64,000 bases of DNA from Acinetobacter lwoffii (lineage in GTDB: Bacteria > Pseudomonadota > Gammaproteobacteria > Pseudomonadales > Moraxellaceae), in NCBI RefSeq assembly GCF_002321025.1, contig NZ_DCLL01000023.1, positions 25,238 to 89,237 of the forward strand, read 5' to 3'. The notes below the pieces were generated by a model. That model had not been told where the DNA came from and made no database searches. It saw nothing but the letters and a program-made list of their open reading frames with translations. Shown in pieces: positions 34,563 through 43,829 of this stretch. How positions within the stretch are numbered: position 1 is the stretch's first letter; the number at the start of each line of letters is the position of its first letter. Both the position numbers and the translations under genes were made by a program.

Positions 34563-34593
34563 TAGCTGAATTGAAGCTGCTACAATTCAGCTA
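34563..34593. promoter_or_regulatory. 11-bp perfect inverted repeat upstream of dxs
   Basis: TAGCTGAATTG (34563-34573) and CAATTCAGCTA (34583-34593) are exact reverse complements around 9 nt, about 67 bp before the dxs start. No T tract follows. It could be an operator or a leader hairpin. The rest of the 309-bp ribA-dxs gap shows nothing I can name. Confidence 0.55.
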
Positions 34594-34659
34594 TATGATC
34601 GGGTACTCCCCATTGACCTAGCTTTAGATTTGCCAGGCTTTAGAAGGCTTTGCCATAAT

Positions 34660-36570
34660 ATGCTGTATACAGAAATCCCAACTCAACGCCCTGTAACACC
34701 GTTGCTTGATGCGATCAATCATCCTGAGCAACTGCGTGCACTCGAGCAAAGCCAGCTAGAACAAGTGGCGGATGAGTTACGTCAATTCATTTTGTATGCT
34801 GCCGGGCAAAGTGGCGGACATTTTGGTGCCAATCTCGGTGTGATTGAACTCACCGTGGCTTTACATTATTGCTTTAATACACCGCATGACCGCCTGATCT
34901 GGGATGTAGGTCATCAGGCCTATCCGCATAAAGTGTTGACTGGTCGTCGTGAACAGCTCACCACGATTCGTGCCAAAGATGGTCTGGCTGCGTTTCCGGC
35001 TCGTGAAGAATCTGAATTTGATACCTTTGGGGTAGGGCATTCTTCGACGGCGATTTCTGCTGGCCTAGGTATGGCGCTGGCACGTCGTTATCAGAACAAG
35101 CCGTGTGAAGTGGTATCGATTATTGGCGATGGCGCCATGACGGCAGGTATGGCTTTTGAAGCTTTGAATGATGCCGTGGCACACAGTGCTGATCTGATGG
35201 TGGTGCTGAACGACAATGATATGTCGATTTCTTGCAGTACCGGTGGTTTTGCCAAACATCTGGCTGCCATTTGGGAGCGCGGTGAGTTCGTTAATGTTAC
35301 CGAGCAGGGTGAGGCATATGTACAGCCACATCCAGAATGGTTGTATAACTCGCGTTTGCACAGTGCAGCAACCGATGCTGCAGATAACTTATTCCAAGCC
35401 ATCGGCTTTGACTATTTTGGCCCGTACGATGGTCATGATGTCAAACAGCTGGTGCATGTCTTTAATGCGCTGAAAAAGCGTAAAGGCCCACGCCTGATTC
35501 ATGTCTATACTAAAAAAGGCAAAGGCTTTGCTCCGGCAGAATCCGATCAAATCAAATATCACGCGATTAGCAAAATCAACGCCGTTGCCGCCAGCAATAC
35601 TGCACCGAAATATTCGGATGTATTTGGACAATGGCTTTGCGATGAAGCAGCACAAGATGCCCGTTTGCTCGCAATCACACCTGCGATGTGCGAAGGCTCA
35701 GGCATGGTCAAATTTGCCAAAGAATATCCAGAACGTTTCTTTGATGTCGCGATTGCCGAACAGCATGCGGTTACCTTGGCTGCCGGTATGGCTTGTGAAG
35801 GCTTGAAGCCGGTGGTTGCAATTTACTCGACTTTCCTGCAACGCGGTTATGATCAACTGGTACATGACGTGGCTTTGCAGAATCTGGATGTTACTTTCGG
35901 TATTGATCGTGCCGGTCTGGTTGGTGAAGATGGCCCGACGCATGCCGGTGCATATGACTATGCCTATATGCGTACTATCCCGAATATCGTGATCATGGCG
36001 CCAAAAGATGAAAATGAATGCCGTCAAATGTTGCATACAGCGTATTTGTATCCAGGACCGGCAGCGGTACGTTATCCGCGTGGCAATGGACTGGGCGTCG
36101 AGATTCAGCAAAAGATGGTTGAGATTCCGATCGGTCAGGCGGAAATCGTAGCCAGTTTTAATGGGCAATATGACGAATATATTTCTGTGCTGGCCTTTGG
36201 TAGCCGGGTACAGGCCGCAATCGACGCTGCTGAAGCATTTGCCGTGAAACATGAGATTGGCGTGCGTGTGGTTAACATGCGTTTTGTCAAACCACTGGAT
36301 ACTCAAATGCTCGATGATCTCGCTTTAAGCACCAGTCTGTTTGTCACGGTGGAAGAACATGCAGTGATGGGCGGTGCAGGTAGTGCCGTGAATGAATATC
36401 TGGCAGAAGCACAGATTGTCAAACCGATGTTGAATCTGGGTCTGGATGATACGTTTATGGCGCAAGCGACCCATGCACAGATGTTGCAGCAAGCGGGTCT
36501 GGATGCGCAAGGCATTGAAAAATCGATCAATCAGGCTTGGTCCAGCCTGGGGCAAAGCGTCTTGTCATAA
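34660..36570 (+). CDS. dxs: 1-deoxy-D-xylulose-5-phosphate synthase
   Basis: First enzyme of the non-mevalonate isoprenoid pathway; joins pyruvate and glyceraldehyde 3-phosphate using thiamine diphosphate. 636 aa from the ATG at 34660 ([17 protein letters not shown]); the frame opens at a TTG at 34630, which would add 10 residues. Seen: [13 protein letters not shown], the thiamine-diphosphate motif [15 protein letters not shown], DHxxR-type [15 protein letters not shown], and the transketolase pyrimidine domain [20 protein letters not shown]. Its own terminator follows. Confidence 0.96.
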   Translation: MLYTEIPTQRPVTPLLDAINHPEQLRALEQSQLEQVADELRQFILYAAGQSGGHFGANLGVIELTVALHYCFNTPHDRLIWDVGHQAYPHKVLTGRREQLTTIRAKDGLAAFPAREESEFDTFGVGHSSTAISAGLGMALARRYQNKPCEVVSIIGDGAMTAGMAFEALNDAVAHSADLMVVLNDNDMSISCSTGGFAKHLAAIWERGEFVNVTEQGEAYVQPHPEWLYNSRLHSAATDAADNLFQAIGFDYFGPYDGHDVKQLVHVFNALKKRKGPRLIHVYTKKGKGFAPAESDQIKYHAISKINAVAASNTAPKYSDVFGQWLCDEAAQDARLLAITPAMCEGSGMVKFAKEYPERFFDVAIAEQHAVTLAAGMACEGLKPVVAIYSTFLQRGYDQLVHDVALQNLDVTFGIDRAGLVGEDGPTHAGAYDYAYMRTIPNIVIMAPKDENECRQMLHTAYLYPGPAAVRYPRGNGLGVEIQQKMVEIPIGQAEIVASFNGQYDEYISVLAFGSRVQAAIDAAEAFAVKHEIGVRVVNMRFVKPLDTQMLDDLALSTSLFVTVEEHAVMGGAGSAVNEYLAEAQIVKPMLNLGLDDTFMAQATHAQMLQQAGLDAQGIEKSINQAWSSLGQSVLS

Positions 36571-36600
36571 TATCTTAAAAATTTTAGACACATTTTTCCC

Positions 36601-36638
36601 AAAAAAGCCCCGATATTTGCTAAGATATCGGGGCTTTT
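36601..36638 (+). terminator. dxs terminator
   Basis: AAAAAAGCCCCGATAT-TTGCTAAG-ATATCGGGGCTTTT, a very stable stem. Confidence 0.92.
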
Positions 36639-36684
36639 ATGCATTATTCTTTATCAGTGTCTTCAAATTTGTAGTGGGTGTTCA

Positions 36685-37515
36685 ATGGAACCTATGGTGG
36701 TGATGGCTGCGCGTGCGGCTCAGTTAGTTGGTCAAGAGCTTTTAAAAGCGCATCAGAATCGTCATAAACTCGATCTACAAGTCGAAGAAAAAGGAATTGA
36801 TGGTCCGGTAACGCGTGTAGATCGTTATTTGGAACAGTTGACCATCGATACCCTACGTAAAAGCTATAAAAATCACAGTTTCCTTGGTGAAGAGTTTGGC
36901 TATCAGGAAGGTAAAGGTCATGACGCCGATTGGTGTTGGGTGATCGATCCGCTAGATGGTACTTTAAACTTCATTAACGGTTTCCCGCATTTCTGTATCT
37001 CTATCGCAGTTCAGCACAAAGGCATTACTCAACACGGGGTGATTTATGACCCGGTGAAAGATGAGCTATTCTCTGCCAGTCGTGGTCGTGGTGCCATGAT
37101 GAACCAGCGCCGTATTCGTGTGAATGTTAAAGACAGCCTGGAAAATACTTTTATGGCTGTTGGTCACGCTTATCGTGCCAAGCGTAATGGCGAAGTTGTG
37201 TCTTATGCCAAGAACCATTTTCAAACCCTGTTAAACGTAACTGAAGCTGGCGCGCAATATCGTCGTTCAGGTTCTGCAGCATTGGATTTAGCCTATGTTG
37301 CTGCAGGTCGTTTCGATGGTTATTTCGAACTTGGTTTAAAGCCTTGGGATATCGCAGCTGGCGAATTGATCGTGAAAGAAGCAGGCGGTACTGTAGTTGA
37401 TGCACGTGGTGGTAGCGACTCTATGGAAAATGGTCAAGTTTTGGCTTGTTCAATGAAAATGCTTAAGCCTTTAATGCAAGCAGTTGTTCCTGCTTGGGGC
37501 GAAGCAGCAAAATAA
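36685..37515 (+). CDS. suhB: inositol-1-monophosphatase / SuhB
   Basis: 276 aa, inositol monophosphatase family. Metal-site motifs are present: GEEFGYQEG, DPLDGTLNFINGFP and KPWDIAAGELIVKEAGG. In gammaproteobacteria SuhB also binds RNA polymerase/NusA and aids rRNA transcription antitermination, so its main role may not be metabolic. The ATG follows an 'AGTGGGTG' ribosome-binding region. Single gene between two terminators. Confidence 0.94.
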   Translation: MEPMVVMAARAAQLVGQELLKAHQNRHKLDLQVEEKGIDGPVTRVDRYLEQLTIDTLRKSYKNHSFLGEEFGYQEGKGHDADWCWVIDPLDGTLNFINGFPHFCISIAVQHKGITQHGVIYDPVKDELFSASRGRGAMMNQRRIRVNVKDSLENTFMAVGHAYRAKRNGEVVSYAKNHFQTLLNVTEAGAQYRRSGSAALDLAYVAAGRFDGYFELGLKPWDIAAGELIVKEAGGTVVDARGGSDSMENGQVLACSMKMLKPLMQAVVPAWGEAAK

Positions 37516-37547
37516 TCGGGTTTAGATGAATCAGATCTAATATTGGG

Positions 37548-37576
37548 AAAAGGCGTCCTTCGGGATGCCTTTTTTA
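37548..37576 (+). terminator. suhB terminator
   Basis: AAAAGGCgTCC-TTC-GGgATGCCTTTTTT, 33 bp past the stop. Confidence 0.85.
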
Positions 37577-37759
37577 TGCATGGGAATCTAGGTCACCAGT
37601 TACTGATATAAAGTTGTTGATCTTTGCTTGAATACTGGAAATATCAGGTGAATTGGCGAAAAGTGACTTTTTATACCACCTGTTACATTTTTTATTATAT
37701 TTTAAGTATTAGAAATATATAGATAAATTAAGAATAAGGGAAATTAGTTTTAAAACTTA

Positions 37760-38067
37760 ATGACATTGTGGAATATTCTGTTATAATTCTGCCACGCACT
37801 TAATTTCTGTTCTTTACCTGAACACTATCTTCTAATCATTGTATGCGCGTGCTGTCCATAGAGAGGACATATCCTTCGCGCCCCAATCGCTTAAGCGATT
37901 CCTTCAGGTTTGCGGCCGTAATCATGCGTGCGTTATATCCACATCGTCGTTACTCGGATCGCTGCTGAATCCTAATATTTTCAGCATTATTTGCTGTGCC
38001 GCTTTTTGCCGATGTCCATAATTGTTATTTATTAAATGGAGCACCCATTTCAGGGTGAATACTCTCT
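37760..38067 (+). promoter_or_regulatory. promoter and long structured leader of the DEAD-box helicase gene
   Basis: The 552 bp from suhB to the helicase contain no convincing gene. A TATAAT at 37782-37787 has an ATGACA at 37760-37765 (16-bp spacer), giving a leader of about 270 nt. Within it lie a 16-bp perfect palindrome AATCGCTTAAGCGATT (37885-37900) and a hairpin CACCC (38042-38046) / GGGTG (38052-38056) whose right arm overlaps the most likely ribosome-binding site (AGGGTGA, about 10 bases before ATG). Long structured leaders are known for cold-inducible helicases such as csdA/deaD. Promoter and function are inferred. Confidence 0.5.
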
Positions 38068-39942
38068 ATGAGCAAAACTTTTGCTGATTTTTCCCTCGAT
38101 GAATCTCTAACCCAGGCTCTCGACGCTTTAGGCTTTACTACTCCTACTCCTGTACAAGAACAAGCGATTCCAGCTGCGCTTGAAGGCAAAGACCTTCTTG
38201 TGTCAAGCCAAACAGGTTCTGGTAAAACTGCTGCATTCTTACTGCCTACGTTAAATGCGTTGGCAAACCAAGATACATTAGTACCGTTTAAAGACCGTAT
38301 GAAAGCGGTTACTCAACCGAATATTTTGGTGATTTCACCAACTCGTGAATTGGCACAACAGGTATGTCAAGACGCGATTGCATTTGTACGTCACATGAAA
38401 GGCGTGCGTATTGCGGCAATCATGGGCGGTATGCCTTTCGGTAAGCAAATTCAACAGTTAAAAGGCGCGCAAGTTGTTGTTGCAACTCCAGGTCGTCTAC
38501 TTGACTTGGTGAATCGTCGTCAAATCAAATTGGATAAAGTTGACGCGTTAATCGTTGATGAAGCTGACCGTATGCTTGACCTGGGTTTCTCTGAAGACTT
38601 AGAAGCAATTGGTGAGTTGGCTGCAAACCGCAAACAAACTCTTATGTTCTCTGCGACTTTTGCACCACGTATCATTACACTTGCAGAACGCATGATGAAT
38701 GATCCAATGCGTATTTCGATCGAAACTGGTCACTCTACAAATACTGATATTACTCAGACTTTGCATTGGACTGACGGTTTCGAGCACAAGAAAAAACTTC
38801 TTACTCACTGGTTGAACGAAGAAGACGTTGATCAAGCAGTTGTATTTGCGTCAACTCAAGAAGACACAGATATGTTGGCTGAAGAACTTGCTGAAGCAGG
38901 TCTATCAGTTGTAGCACTTCACGGTGCTATGCCACAAACTGTTCGTAACCGTCGTTTACGTAGCATCCGTGAAGGTCGTGCGAAGATTTTGGTTGCAACT
39001 GACGTTGCAGCGCGTGGTCTTGACGTACCAACAATTTCACACGTCATCAACTTCGGTCTTCCAATGAAGAATGAAGACTATGTACACCGTATCGGTCGTA
39101 CAGGTCGTGCGGGTCGTACTGGTAAAGCCATTACTTTGGCGACTTACCGTGAACGCGGTAAAATCCGTGCTTTAGAAGACTTCCTTGATGCGCGTCTAAA
39201 CGTATCTGAAATTGAAGGTCTTGAGCCATCTCCACCTCCTGCACGTGGTAGCCGTGATGGCGCTGGTCGCGGTCGTGGCCGTGATGGCGGTCGTCGTGAT
39301 GGCGGTCGTGGTGGTTTCGGTGGTGGTCGTCGTTTTGAAGGCGAAAGCAACTTCAAACGTCGTGAAGGCGGTGATGATCGTCCACGTCGTAGCTTCGATG
39401 ACAAACCTCGTGGCGAACGTCCAGCATTTGGCGAAGATCGTCCACGTCGTGACTTCGGTGATCGTCCAGCTCCACGTCGTGAAGGCGGTTTCGGTGATCG
39501 TCCACAACGTTCGTTTGATGACCGTCCAAAGCGTGACTTTGGTGATCGTCCAGCTCCACGTCGTGAAGGCGGTTTTGGTGATCGTCCACAACGTTCGTTT
39601 GATGACCGTCCAAAGCGTGACTTTGGTGATCGTCCAGCTCCACGTCGTGAAGGTGGTTTTGGTGACCGTCCTCGCTCTAATGATGACAACCGTGGCAACC
39701 GTGTAGATTACAAACCAGCTCGTGAAGGTGGTTATGGTGATCGTCCAAAACGTGATTTTGGTGATCGTCCTGCTCCACGTCGTGAAGGTGGTTTCGGTGA
39801 TCGTCCAGCGCGTTCATTTGGTGATGACCGTCCGAAACGTGATTTCGGTGATCGTCCAGTACGTCGCAACTTTGATGACAAACCACGTGGTGAACGTTCG
39901 TTCGGTGGTGAAGATCGTCCACGTCGTAAGTTTAACGACTAA
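38068..39942 (+). CDS. DEAD-box ATP-dependent RNA helicase with Arg/Gly-rich repeat tail
   Basis: 624 aa. Helicase core, residues 1-380: Q motif TPTPVQEQAIP, motif I SQTGSGKT (Lys53), PTRELAQ, DEAD (VDEADRML), SAT, RGLDVP and HRIGRTGRAGR. The tail from about residue 390 is an RGG-like and then RRxFGDRPxxR repeat region, rich in Arg, Gly, Asp and Phe, which should be disordered and bind RNA. It contains near-exact 84-bp DNA repeats (39448-39675). RhlE/CsdA-type, but the tail does not decide which, so no symbol. The codon repertoire of the tail is uniform (CGT for Arg, GGT for Gly), hinting at high expression. Likely role: unwinding mRNA/rRNA in the cold. Confidence 0.92.
   Translation: MSKTFADFSLDESLTQALDALGFTTPTPVQEQAIPAALEGKDLLVSSQTGSGKTAAFLLPTLNALANQDTLVPFKDRMKAVTQPNILVISPTRELAQQVCQDAIAFVRHMKGVRIAAIMGGMPFGKQIQQLKGAQVVVATPGRLLDLVNRRQIKLDKVDALIVDEADRMLDLGFSEDLEAIGELAANRKQTLMFSATFAPRIITLAERMMNDPMRISIETGHSTNTDITQTLHWTDGFEHKKKLLTHWLNEEDVDQAVVFASTQEDTDMLAEELAEAGLSVVALHGAMPQTVRNRRLRSIREGRAKILVATDVAARGLDVPTISHVINFGLPMKNEDYVHRIGRTGRAGRTGKAITLATYRERGKIRALEDFLDARLNVSEIEGLEPSPPPARGSRDGAGRGRGRDGGRRDGGRGGFGGGRRFEGESNFKRREGGDDRPRRSFDDKPRGERPAFGEDRPRRDFGDRPAPRREGGFGDRPQRSFDDRPKRDFGDRPAPRREGGFGDRPQRSFDDRPKRDFGDRPAPRREGGFGDRPRSNDDNRGNRVDYKPAREGGYGDRPKRDFGDRPAPRREGGFGDRPARSFGDDRPKRDFGDRPVRRNFDDKPRGERSFGGEDRPRRKFND
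39448..39675 (+). repeat. 84-bp tandem repeats in the helicase tail
   Basis: Units begin CGTGACTT(C/T)GGTGATCG at 39448, 39532 and 39616, the third being partial. Copies 1 and 2 differ at only a few positions. They encode 28 residues, RDFGDRPAPRREGGFGDRPQ then RSFDDRPK. A looser continuation runs to about 39930. Repeat number is probably variable among strains. Confidence 0.92.
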
Positions 39943-40348
39943 TTTTAATCGCTAGATGAAGATAAAAAACCGGTAGAAATACCGGTTTTTTTATGCATTG
40001 AGTTTTTTGCTTTTTAACGTAAAATGTCTACTAAATCATATTTTTTCAGGGTTATGATAACTATTCATATGAAAAGCTTAGCTCTTCGATCTCAATTGAT
40101 AGAGGTGTATATGCCATATATCGCATTGACTTTGATTTTATGTAATATTATCTATTATCTATACAGTTTTTTTAATTAATCAATGTACCTAAATCAAGCT
40201 TAAGTACATATTTTTATTATAAAAAATTCGAAATAATCTATTGTTGTTATTTTTTTATGATATTAGACCATCTTTTTCAACTGCTAACATTTTGAACTTC
40301 GTTCCTTTATAGTATGCATGCTGAAAAAATGCAGGAATAAACTCAGCT
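39943..40348. other. intergenic region helicase - mlaF
   Basis: About 400 bp, very AT-rich. It holds the helicase terminator at 39965-39992 and, near 40300, the mla promoter region; I could not fix -35/-10 boxes with normal spacing. No gene was seen. Confidence 0.5.
39965..39992 (+). terminator. helicase gene terminator
   Basis: AAAAAACCGGTA-GAAA-TACCGGTTTTTTT. Confidence 0.92.
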
Positions 40349-41167
40349 ATGAAAAATCAAACAGCGCGAGATACTCAATCTCTGATTGAAGTCAAGAATC
40401 TGAGCTTCAAGAGGGGTGAGCGCGTGATTTATGACGACGTGAGTTTAAATATTCGTCGTGGGCAGATTACCGCCATTATGGGGCCATCCGGTACTGGTAA
40501 AACCACTTTATTAAGACTGATTGGTGGGCAGCTGGTTCCTGAGCATGGTCAGGTTTTATTGGACGGCAAAGATATTGCCTCGATGTCACGTTCCGAACTT
40601 TTTTCAGCACGTGCACGGATGGGTATGTTGTTTCAGAGCGGTGCTTTGTTTACCGATATGAGCGTGTATGAAAATGTCGCATTTCCGATTCGGGCACATA
40701 CCAAATTGCCGGAACATCTGATTAAGGAAATCGTGGCACTGAAGCTGGAATCAGTCGGTTTACGTGGTGCAGAACAGATGATGCCATCTGAACTATCCGG
40801 TGGTATGAACCGACGCGTGGCTTTGGCCCGTGCGATTGCGCTAGATCCTGAGCTGATCATGTACGATGAACCGTTTGCCGGACAAGATCCGATTGTGATG
40901 GGCGTTTTGACTCGTCTGATCCGTTCATTACGTGAAGCACTAGACTTGACCACGATTATTGTCTCGCATGATGTTGCAGAAACTTTATCGATTGCAGACT
41001 ACATCTATGTGGTGGCAGAAGGCAAAATTCAGGGCGAGGGCACACCAGCAGAGCTGAAAGCGCATCCGTCTGCTTTTGTACAGCAATTCCTGACGGGTTC
41101 GGTGGAAGGTCCAGTCGATTATCAGTTTAGTCATCGGGCTTACTTAAGTGATGAGGTACGTTCATGA
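40349..41167 (+). CDS. mlaF: phospholipid transport ATP-binding protein MlaF
   Basis: 272-aa ABC ATPase of the Mla system, which moves phospholipids between the inner and outer membranes and keeps outer-leaflet asymmetry. Walker [10 protein letters not shown], signature LSGGMNRR and Walker [10 protein letters not shown] are present, with the MlaF-type extra C-terminal tail ([12 protein letters not shown]). First gene of a five-gene operon: mlaF-E overlap by 4 bp, E-D by 1 bp, then mlaC after 18 bp and mlaB after 15 bp. The operon order FEDCB is the usual one. Confidence 0.95.
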   Translation: MKNQTARDTQSLIEVKNLSFKRGERVIYDDVSLNIRRGQITAIMGPSGTGKTTLLRLIGGQLVPEHGQVLLDGKDIASMSRSELFSARARMGMLFQSGALFTDMSVYENVAFPIRAHTKLPEHLIKEIVALKLESVGLRGAEQMMPSELSGGMNRRVALARAIALDPELIMYDEPFAGQDPIVMGVLTRLIRSLREALDLTTIIVSHDVAETLSIADYIYVVAEGKIQGEGTPAELKAHPSAFVQQFLTGSVEGPVDYQFSHRAYLSDEVRS

Positions 41168-41943
41168 ATGCAATTGCCGCATTAGGTAGACGCGTTATTG
41201 AACGTGTACAGGGGATTGGGGTCGCGACCCTGATGCTGTTGCAGATTTTATTTTCCATGCCGACCTGGCTTGGCGTAAAGCTGTTTATTTATCAGATGTA
41301 TCGGGTTGGGGTATTGTCCCTGCTGATTATTGTGGTTTCTGGCCTGTTTATTGGTGCCGTGCTTGGTTTGCAGATGTTTAGCATCTTGTCGACCTTTGGT
41401 AGTGAGTCAATGCTAGGAACAGCGGTCGCGTTGACCTTGCTGCGTGAATTAGCACCTGTAGTCGCGGCTTTGCTATTTGCAGGACGTGCCGGTTCAGCCT
41501 TGACTGCGGAAATTGGCCTGATGAAAGCCACTGAACAATTGTCCAGTATGGAAATGATCGGTGTCGATCCATTGAAGCGGGTGATTTCGCCGCGTCTTTG
41601 GGCAGGGATTTTTAGCTTGCCAATGCTTTCCGTCATCTTTGCCGCAGTTGGCATTATGGGCGGTAAAATGGTCGGGGTAGATTTCCTGGGTGCCGATGAA
41701 GGCGCTTATTGGAGCGGCATGGAAAGCAGCGTGCAATTCTATAAAGATGTCTTGAATGGCACCATTATTAAAAGTTTTGTATTCGCATTAATGTGTACCT
41801 GGATTGCGGTGTATCAAGGCTATGCCTGTGTCCCGACATCGGAAGGTATTGCAACTTCTACAACGCGTACAGTCGTGTATTCTTCGCTGTGCGTTTTAGG
41901 CTTTGACTTTGTGTTGACTGCGGTCATGTTCGGAGGTGTTTAA
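41164..41943 (+). CDS. mlaE: phospholipid transport permease MlaE
   Basis: 259 aa, five or six membrane helices. It holds the conserved MlaE core [42 protein letters not shown] (read in parts), including the EIGxMKxTEQ coupling loop that contacts MlaF. Its start ATG overlaps the mlaF stop (ATGA-type overlap), indicating translational coupling. The conserved [15 protein letters not shown] segment follows. Confidence 0.95.
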   Translation: MNAIAALGRRVIERVQGIGVATLMLLQILFSMPTWLGVKLFIYQMYRVGVLSLLIIVVSGLFIGAVLGLQMFSILSTFGSESMLGTAVALTLLRELAPVVAALLFAGRAGSALTAEIGLMKATEQLSSMEMIGVDPLKRVISPRLWAGIFSLPMLSVIFAAVGIMGGKMVGVDFLGADEGAYWSGMESSVQFYKDVLNGTIIKSFVFALMCTWIAVYQGYACVPTSEGIATSTTRTVVYSSLCVLGFDFVLTAVMFGGV

Positions 41944-42620
41944 TGAAATCACGTACTAGTGAGCTGGCCGTTGGTGTTTTTGTTATTTTGTTTGGTATTG
42001 CCTTATTTTTCCTAGCAATGCGTGTCAGTGGTCTGGTCGGACACAATATTTCCGACAGCTATAAAATGACAGCGACTTTTGAAAATGTAAATGGGATCAA
42101 GCCACGTGCCAAAGTGGCATTAAGTGGTGTGAAAGTGGGGCAGGTGGATGACATTACCCTGGACCCTGTAACTCGTCTGGCGACCGTGCATATGACCCTG
42201 GATGGCTCATTGACCTCGTTTAATGCTGAACAGTTAAAGCAGGTTCAGCAGGAAGCACTGGAAGAGTTACGTTATAGTTCGGACTATACTGCTGCTACCC
42301 CTGCGCAACAAAAAGACATGGAAAAACAACTGTTAGCTAACATGAAATCCATCACCAATATTGATGAGGATGCTTATATTATGGTAGCGACCAATGGGTT
42401 ATTGGGTGAAAAATACCTGAAAATTATTCCAGGTGGTGGTCTGAACTATTTGAAACGCGGTGATCAGATTGCCAATACCCAAGGCACCATGGAAATTGAA
42501 GATTTAGTGACGAAGTTCATTACTGGCGGTGCCGGTAAATCGTCGGATAGTCAAGAAACTGCCCCAGAACAGGCGACAGTTTCAGAATCGACTGATGCAG
42601 AACCTGCATTTGTTGAATAA
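41943..42620 (+). CDS. mlaD: MCE-domain lipid-binding protein MlaD
   Basis: 225 aa. One N-terminal transmembrane helix (residues about 10-28) and an MCE domain (about 40-125: TATFENVNGIKPRAKVALSGVKVGQVDDI, in parts). MlaD forms the hexameric ring on the periplasmic side of MlaE. This protein is longer than E. coli MlaD (183 aa), with an insert between MCE strands (QVQQEALEELRYSSDYTAATPAQQKDMEKQ, in parts) and a hydrophilic Glu/Ser-rich tail, as in Acinetobacter homologues. Its start overlaps the mlaE stop by one base. Confidence 0.94.
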   Translation: MKSRTSELAVGVFVILFGIALFFLAMRVSGLVGHNISDSYKMTATFENVNGIKPRAKVALSGVKVGQVDDITLDPVTRLATVHMTLDGSLTSFNAEQLKQVQQEALEELRYSSDYTAATPAQQKDMEKQLLANMKSITNIDEDAYIMVATNGLLGEKYLKIIPGGGLNYLKRGDQIANTQGTMEIEDLVTKFITGGAGKSSDSQETAPEQATVSESTDAEPAFVE

Positions 42621-42638
42621 TAGATTGAGGAGATTTCA

Positions 42639-43271
42639 GTGAAGACTTTAGTAAAACAAACGCTTGCAGCAAGCATTCTTTCAACAATGGTTGCTGGTAC
42701 AGTGTTTGCTGCACCGTCTGAAGCGCCACCTGCTTTTATTAAAAAAGTGGCAGATGGTTTGATTGAGCGCCTCAAAGCTGATAACGCAAAATTGCAGAAC
42801 AATCCAGCGCTGGTCAAAGCGATTGTCCGCCAGAATCTGGATCCATACATTGATTCACAGTCTTTCACGCGTATTGTGATGGGGACTTATGCGACGAACC
42901 AGTATAGTACTGCTGCACAACGCGCCCAGTTTGAAAAGAATTTCCGTGAAACGCTCATTGAAAATTATGGTTCTGCATTTTCCAAGTTCAGCAATCAGAC
43001 CTATAGCGTGCGTCCATACAAGGCTAGCAATAGCAAAAACCCTGTTGTAACCATCGACTTTAATAATAAAGGCGAAAAAATTCCGGTAGCGTTTCAGCTG
43101 GTGGACAAAGGCTCACAATGGAAAATCCGCAACATCAACGTATCGGGTATCGATCTAGGTTTGCAATTCCGTAACCAGTTTGCTGCGACAGTCAAACGTA
43201 ATGGCGGTAACATAGATAAAGCTATTGCTAACTTCAAACCGGATGCAGAAGCTGCAATCGACAAGAAATAA
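42639..43271 (+). CDS. mlaC: periplasmic phospholipid-binding protein MlaC
   Basis: 210 aa. Starts at a GTG (42639) preceded by GAGGAG. N-terminal signal peptide KTLVKQTLAASILSTMVAGTVFA, cut near residue 24. The Tol-Tol_Ttg2 domain pattern, with NPALVKAIVRQNLDPYIDSQSFTRIVMG and IRNINVSGIDLGLQFRNQFAATVKRNGG (read in parts), is the MlaC signature. It shuttles phospholipid between MlaD and the outer-membrane MlaA. mlaA is not in the window, as usual. Confidence 0.94.
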   Translation: MKTLVKQTLAASILSTMVAGTVFAAPSEAPPAFIKKVADGLIERLKADNAKLQNNPALVKAIVRQNLDPYIDSQSFTRIVMGTYATNQYSTAAQRAQFEKNFRETLIENYGSAFSKFSNQTYSVRPYKASNSKNPVVTIDFNNKGEKIPVAFQLVDKGSQWKIRNINVSGIDLGLQFRNQFAATVKRNGGNIDKAIANFKPDAEAAIDKK

Positions 43272-43286
43272 TCAGATAGGTGAGCC

Positions 43287-43577
43287 GTGATTGTATTCAA
43301 GGATCAGGAATTGCAGGTTTCAGGCAAGATTGACTATGCCAATGCGCAGGACTATTACCTAAATGGTCTGCGTGTGGTTCAATCCCAGACCAGATTTCCG
43401 CTTGTGGTCAACTTGGCTGGGCTTGAAAGTGGCAGTACTTTGGCTTTGGCGGTATTGGTGCGCTGGTTGCGCCAAACTCCTCAAGCGCAAGGACTACAGT
43501 TTAAAGCTGTTCCTGCTAAAATGATGAATATCATTCAGGCCTGTCATCTACAGGATGATTTACAGATCATTCAGTAA
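43287..43577 (+). CDS. mlaB: STAS-domain protein MlaB
   Basis: 96 aa, GTG start at 43287 with AGGTGAG upstream. One STAS domain, the small cytoplasmic partner that binds MlaF and regulates the ABC complex. Typical features are KIDYANAQDYYLNGLR, a serine/threonine-bearing segment LESGSTLALAVLVRWLRQ and KMMNIIQACHL. It is the last gene before a strong terminator. Confidence 0.9.
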   Translation: MIVFKDQELQVSGKIDYANAQDYYLNGLRVVQSQTRFPLVVNLAGLESGSTLALAVLVRWLRQTPQAQGLQFKAVPAKMMNIIQACHLQDDLQIIQ

Positions 43578-43588
43578 ATAAAAAAATA

Positions 43589-43617
43589 AAAAAGCACCGA
43601 AAGGTGCTTTTTTTTTA
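43589..43617 (+). terminator. mla operon terminator
   Basis: AAAAAAGCACC-GAA-AGGTGCTTTTTTT. Confidence 0.92.
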
Positions 43618-43685
43618 TTGTTGATACATTTTAAAAGTAAATTCCTTCCTTTATCAAAAGGACGTTAGGAAGGATTAAAATATGA

Positions 43686-43824
43686 CCTCACCCTAACCCT
43701 CTCCTAAAAGGAGAGGGAACTTCCTCTCTAAATTTATGGATAGAAATGATATTTTTAAAAACTACTATCTCAATAAATATTGGAAGTCCTCTCTCCCTAT
43801 GGGAGAGAGTTAGAGAGAGGGTGA
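43686..43824. repeat. dispersed palindromic repeat pair, copy B
   Basis: Unit 1 (43686-43720) contains CCCTCTCC-TAAAA-GGAGAGGG, preceded by CCTCACCCTAA, the reverse complement of copy A unit 1 with few changes. Unit 2 (about 43788-43824) contains CTCTCTCCC-TAT-GGGAGAGAG then TTAGAGAGAGGGTGAAG. Spacing between units is about 70 bp against about 10 bp in copy A. It lies between mlaB (+) and corA (-), convergent. Confidence 0.85.
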
Positions 43825-43829
43825 AGAAA

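Noticed and set aside
37839..38021. 60-codon open frame in the helicase leader.
   Set aside because: No ribosome-binding site, Cys-rich random-looking sequence, and it lies over palindromes that make better sense as leader structure.
39448..39675. Regular 84-bp repeats as a CRISPR array.
   Set aside because: Repeats are contiguous without spacers and keep the reading frame of the helicase.
39144..39698. Long open frames opposite or out of frame with the DEAD-box helicase tail (Arg/Ser/Pro-rich or Val-rich).
   Set aside because: They are mirror images of the 84-bp coding repeats; low-complexity composition and no ribosome-binding site.
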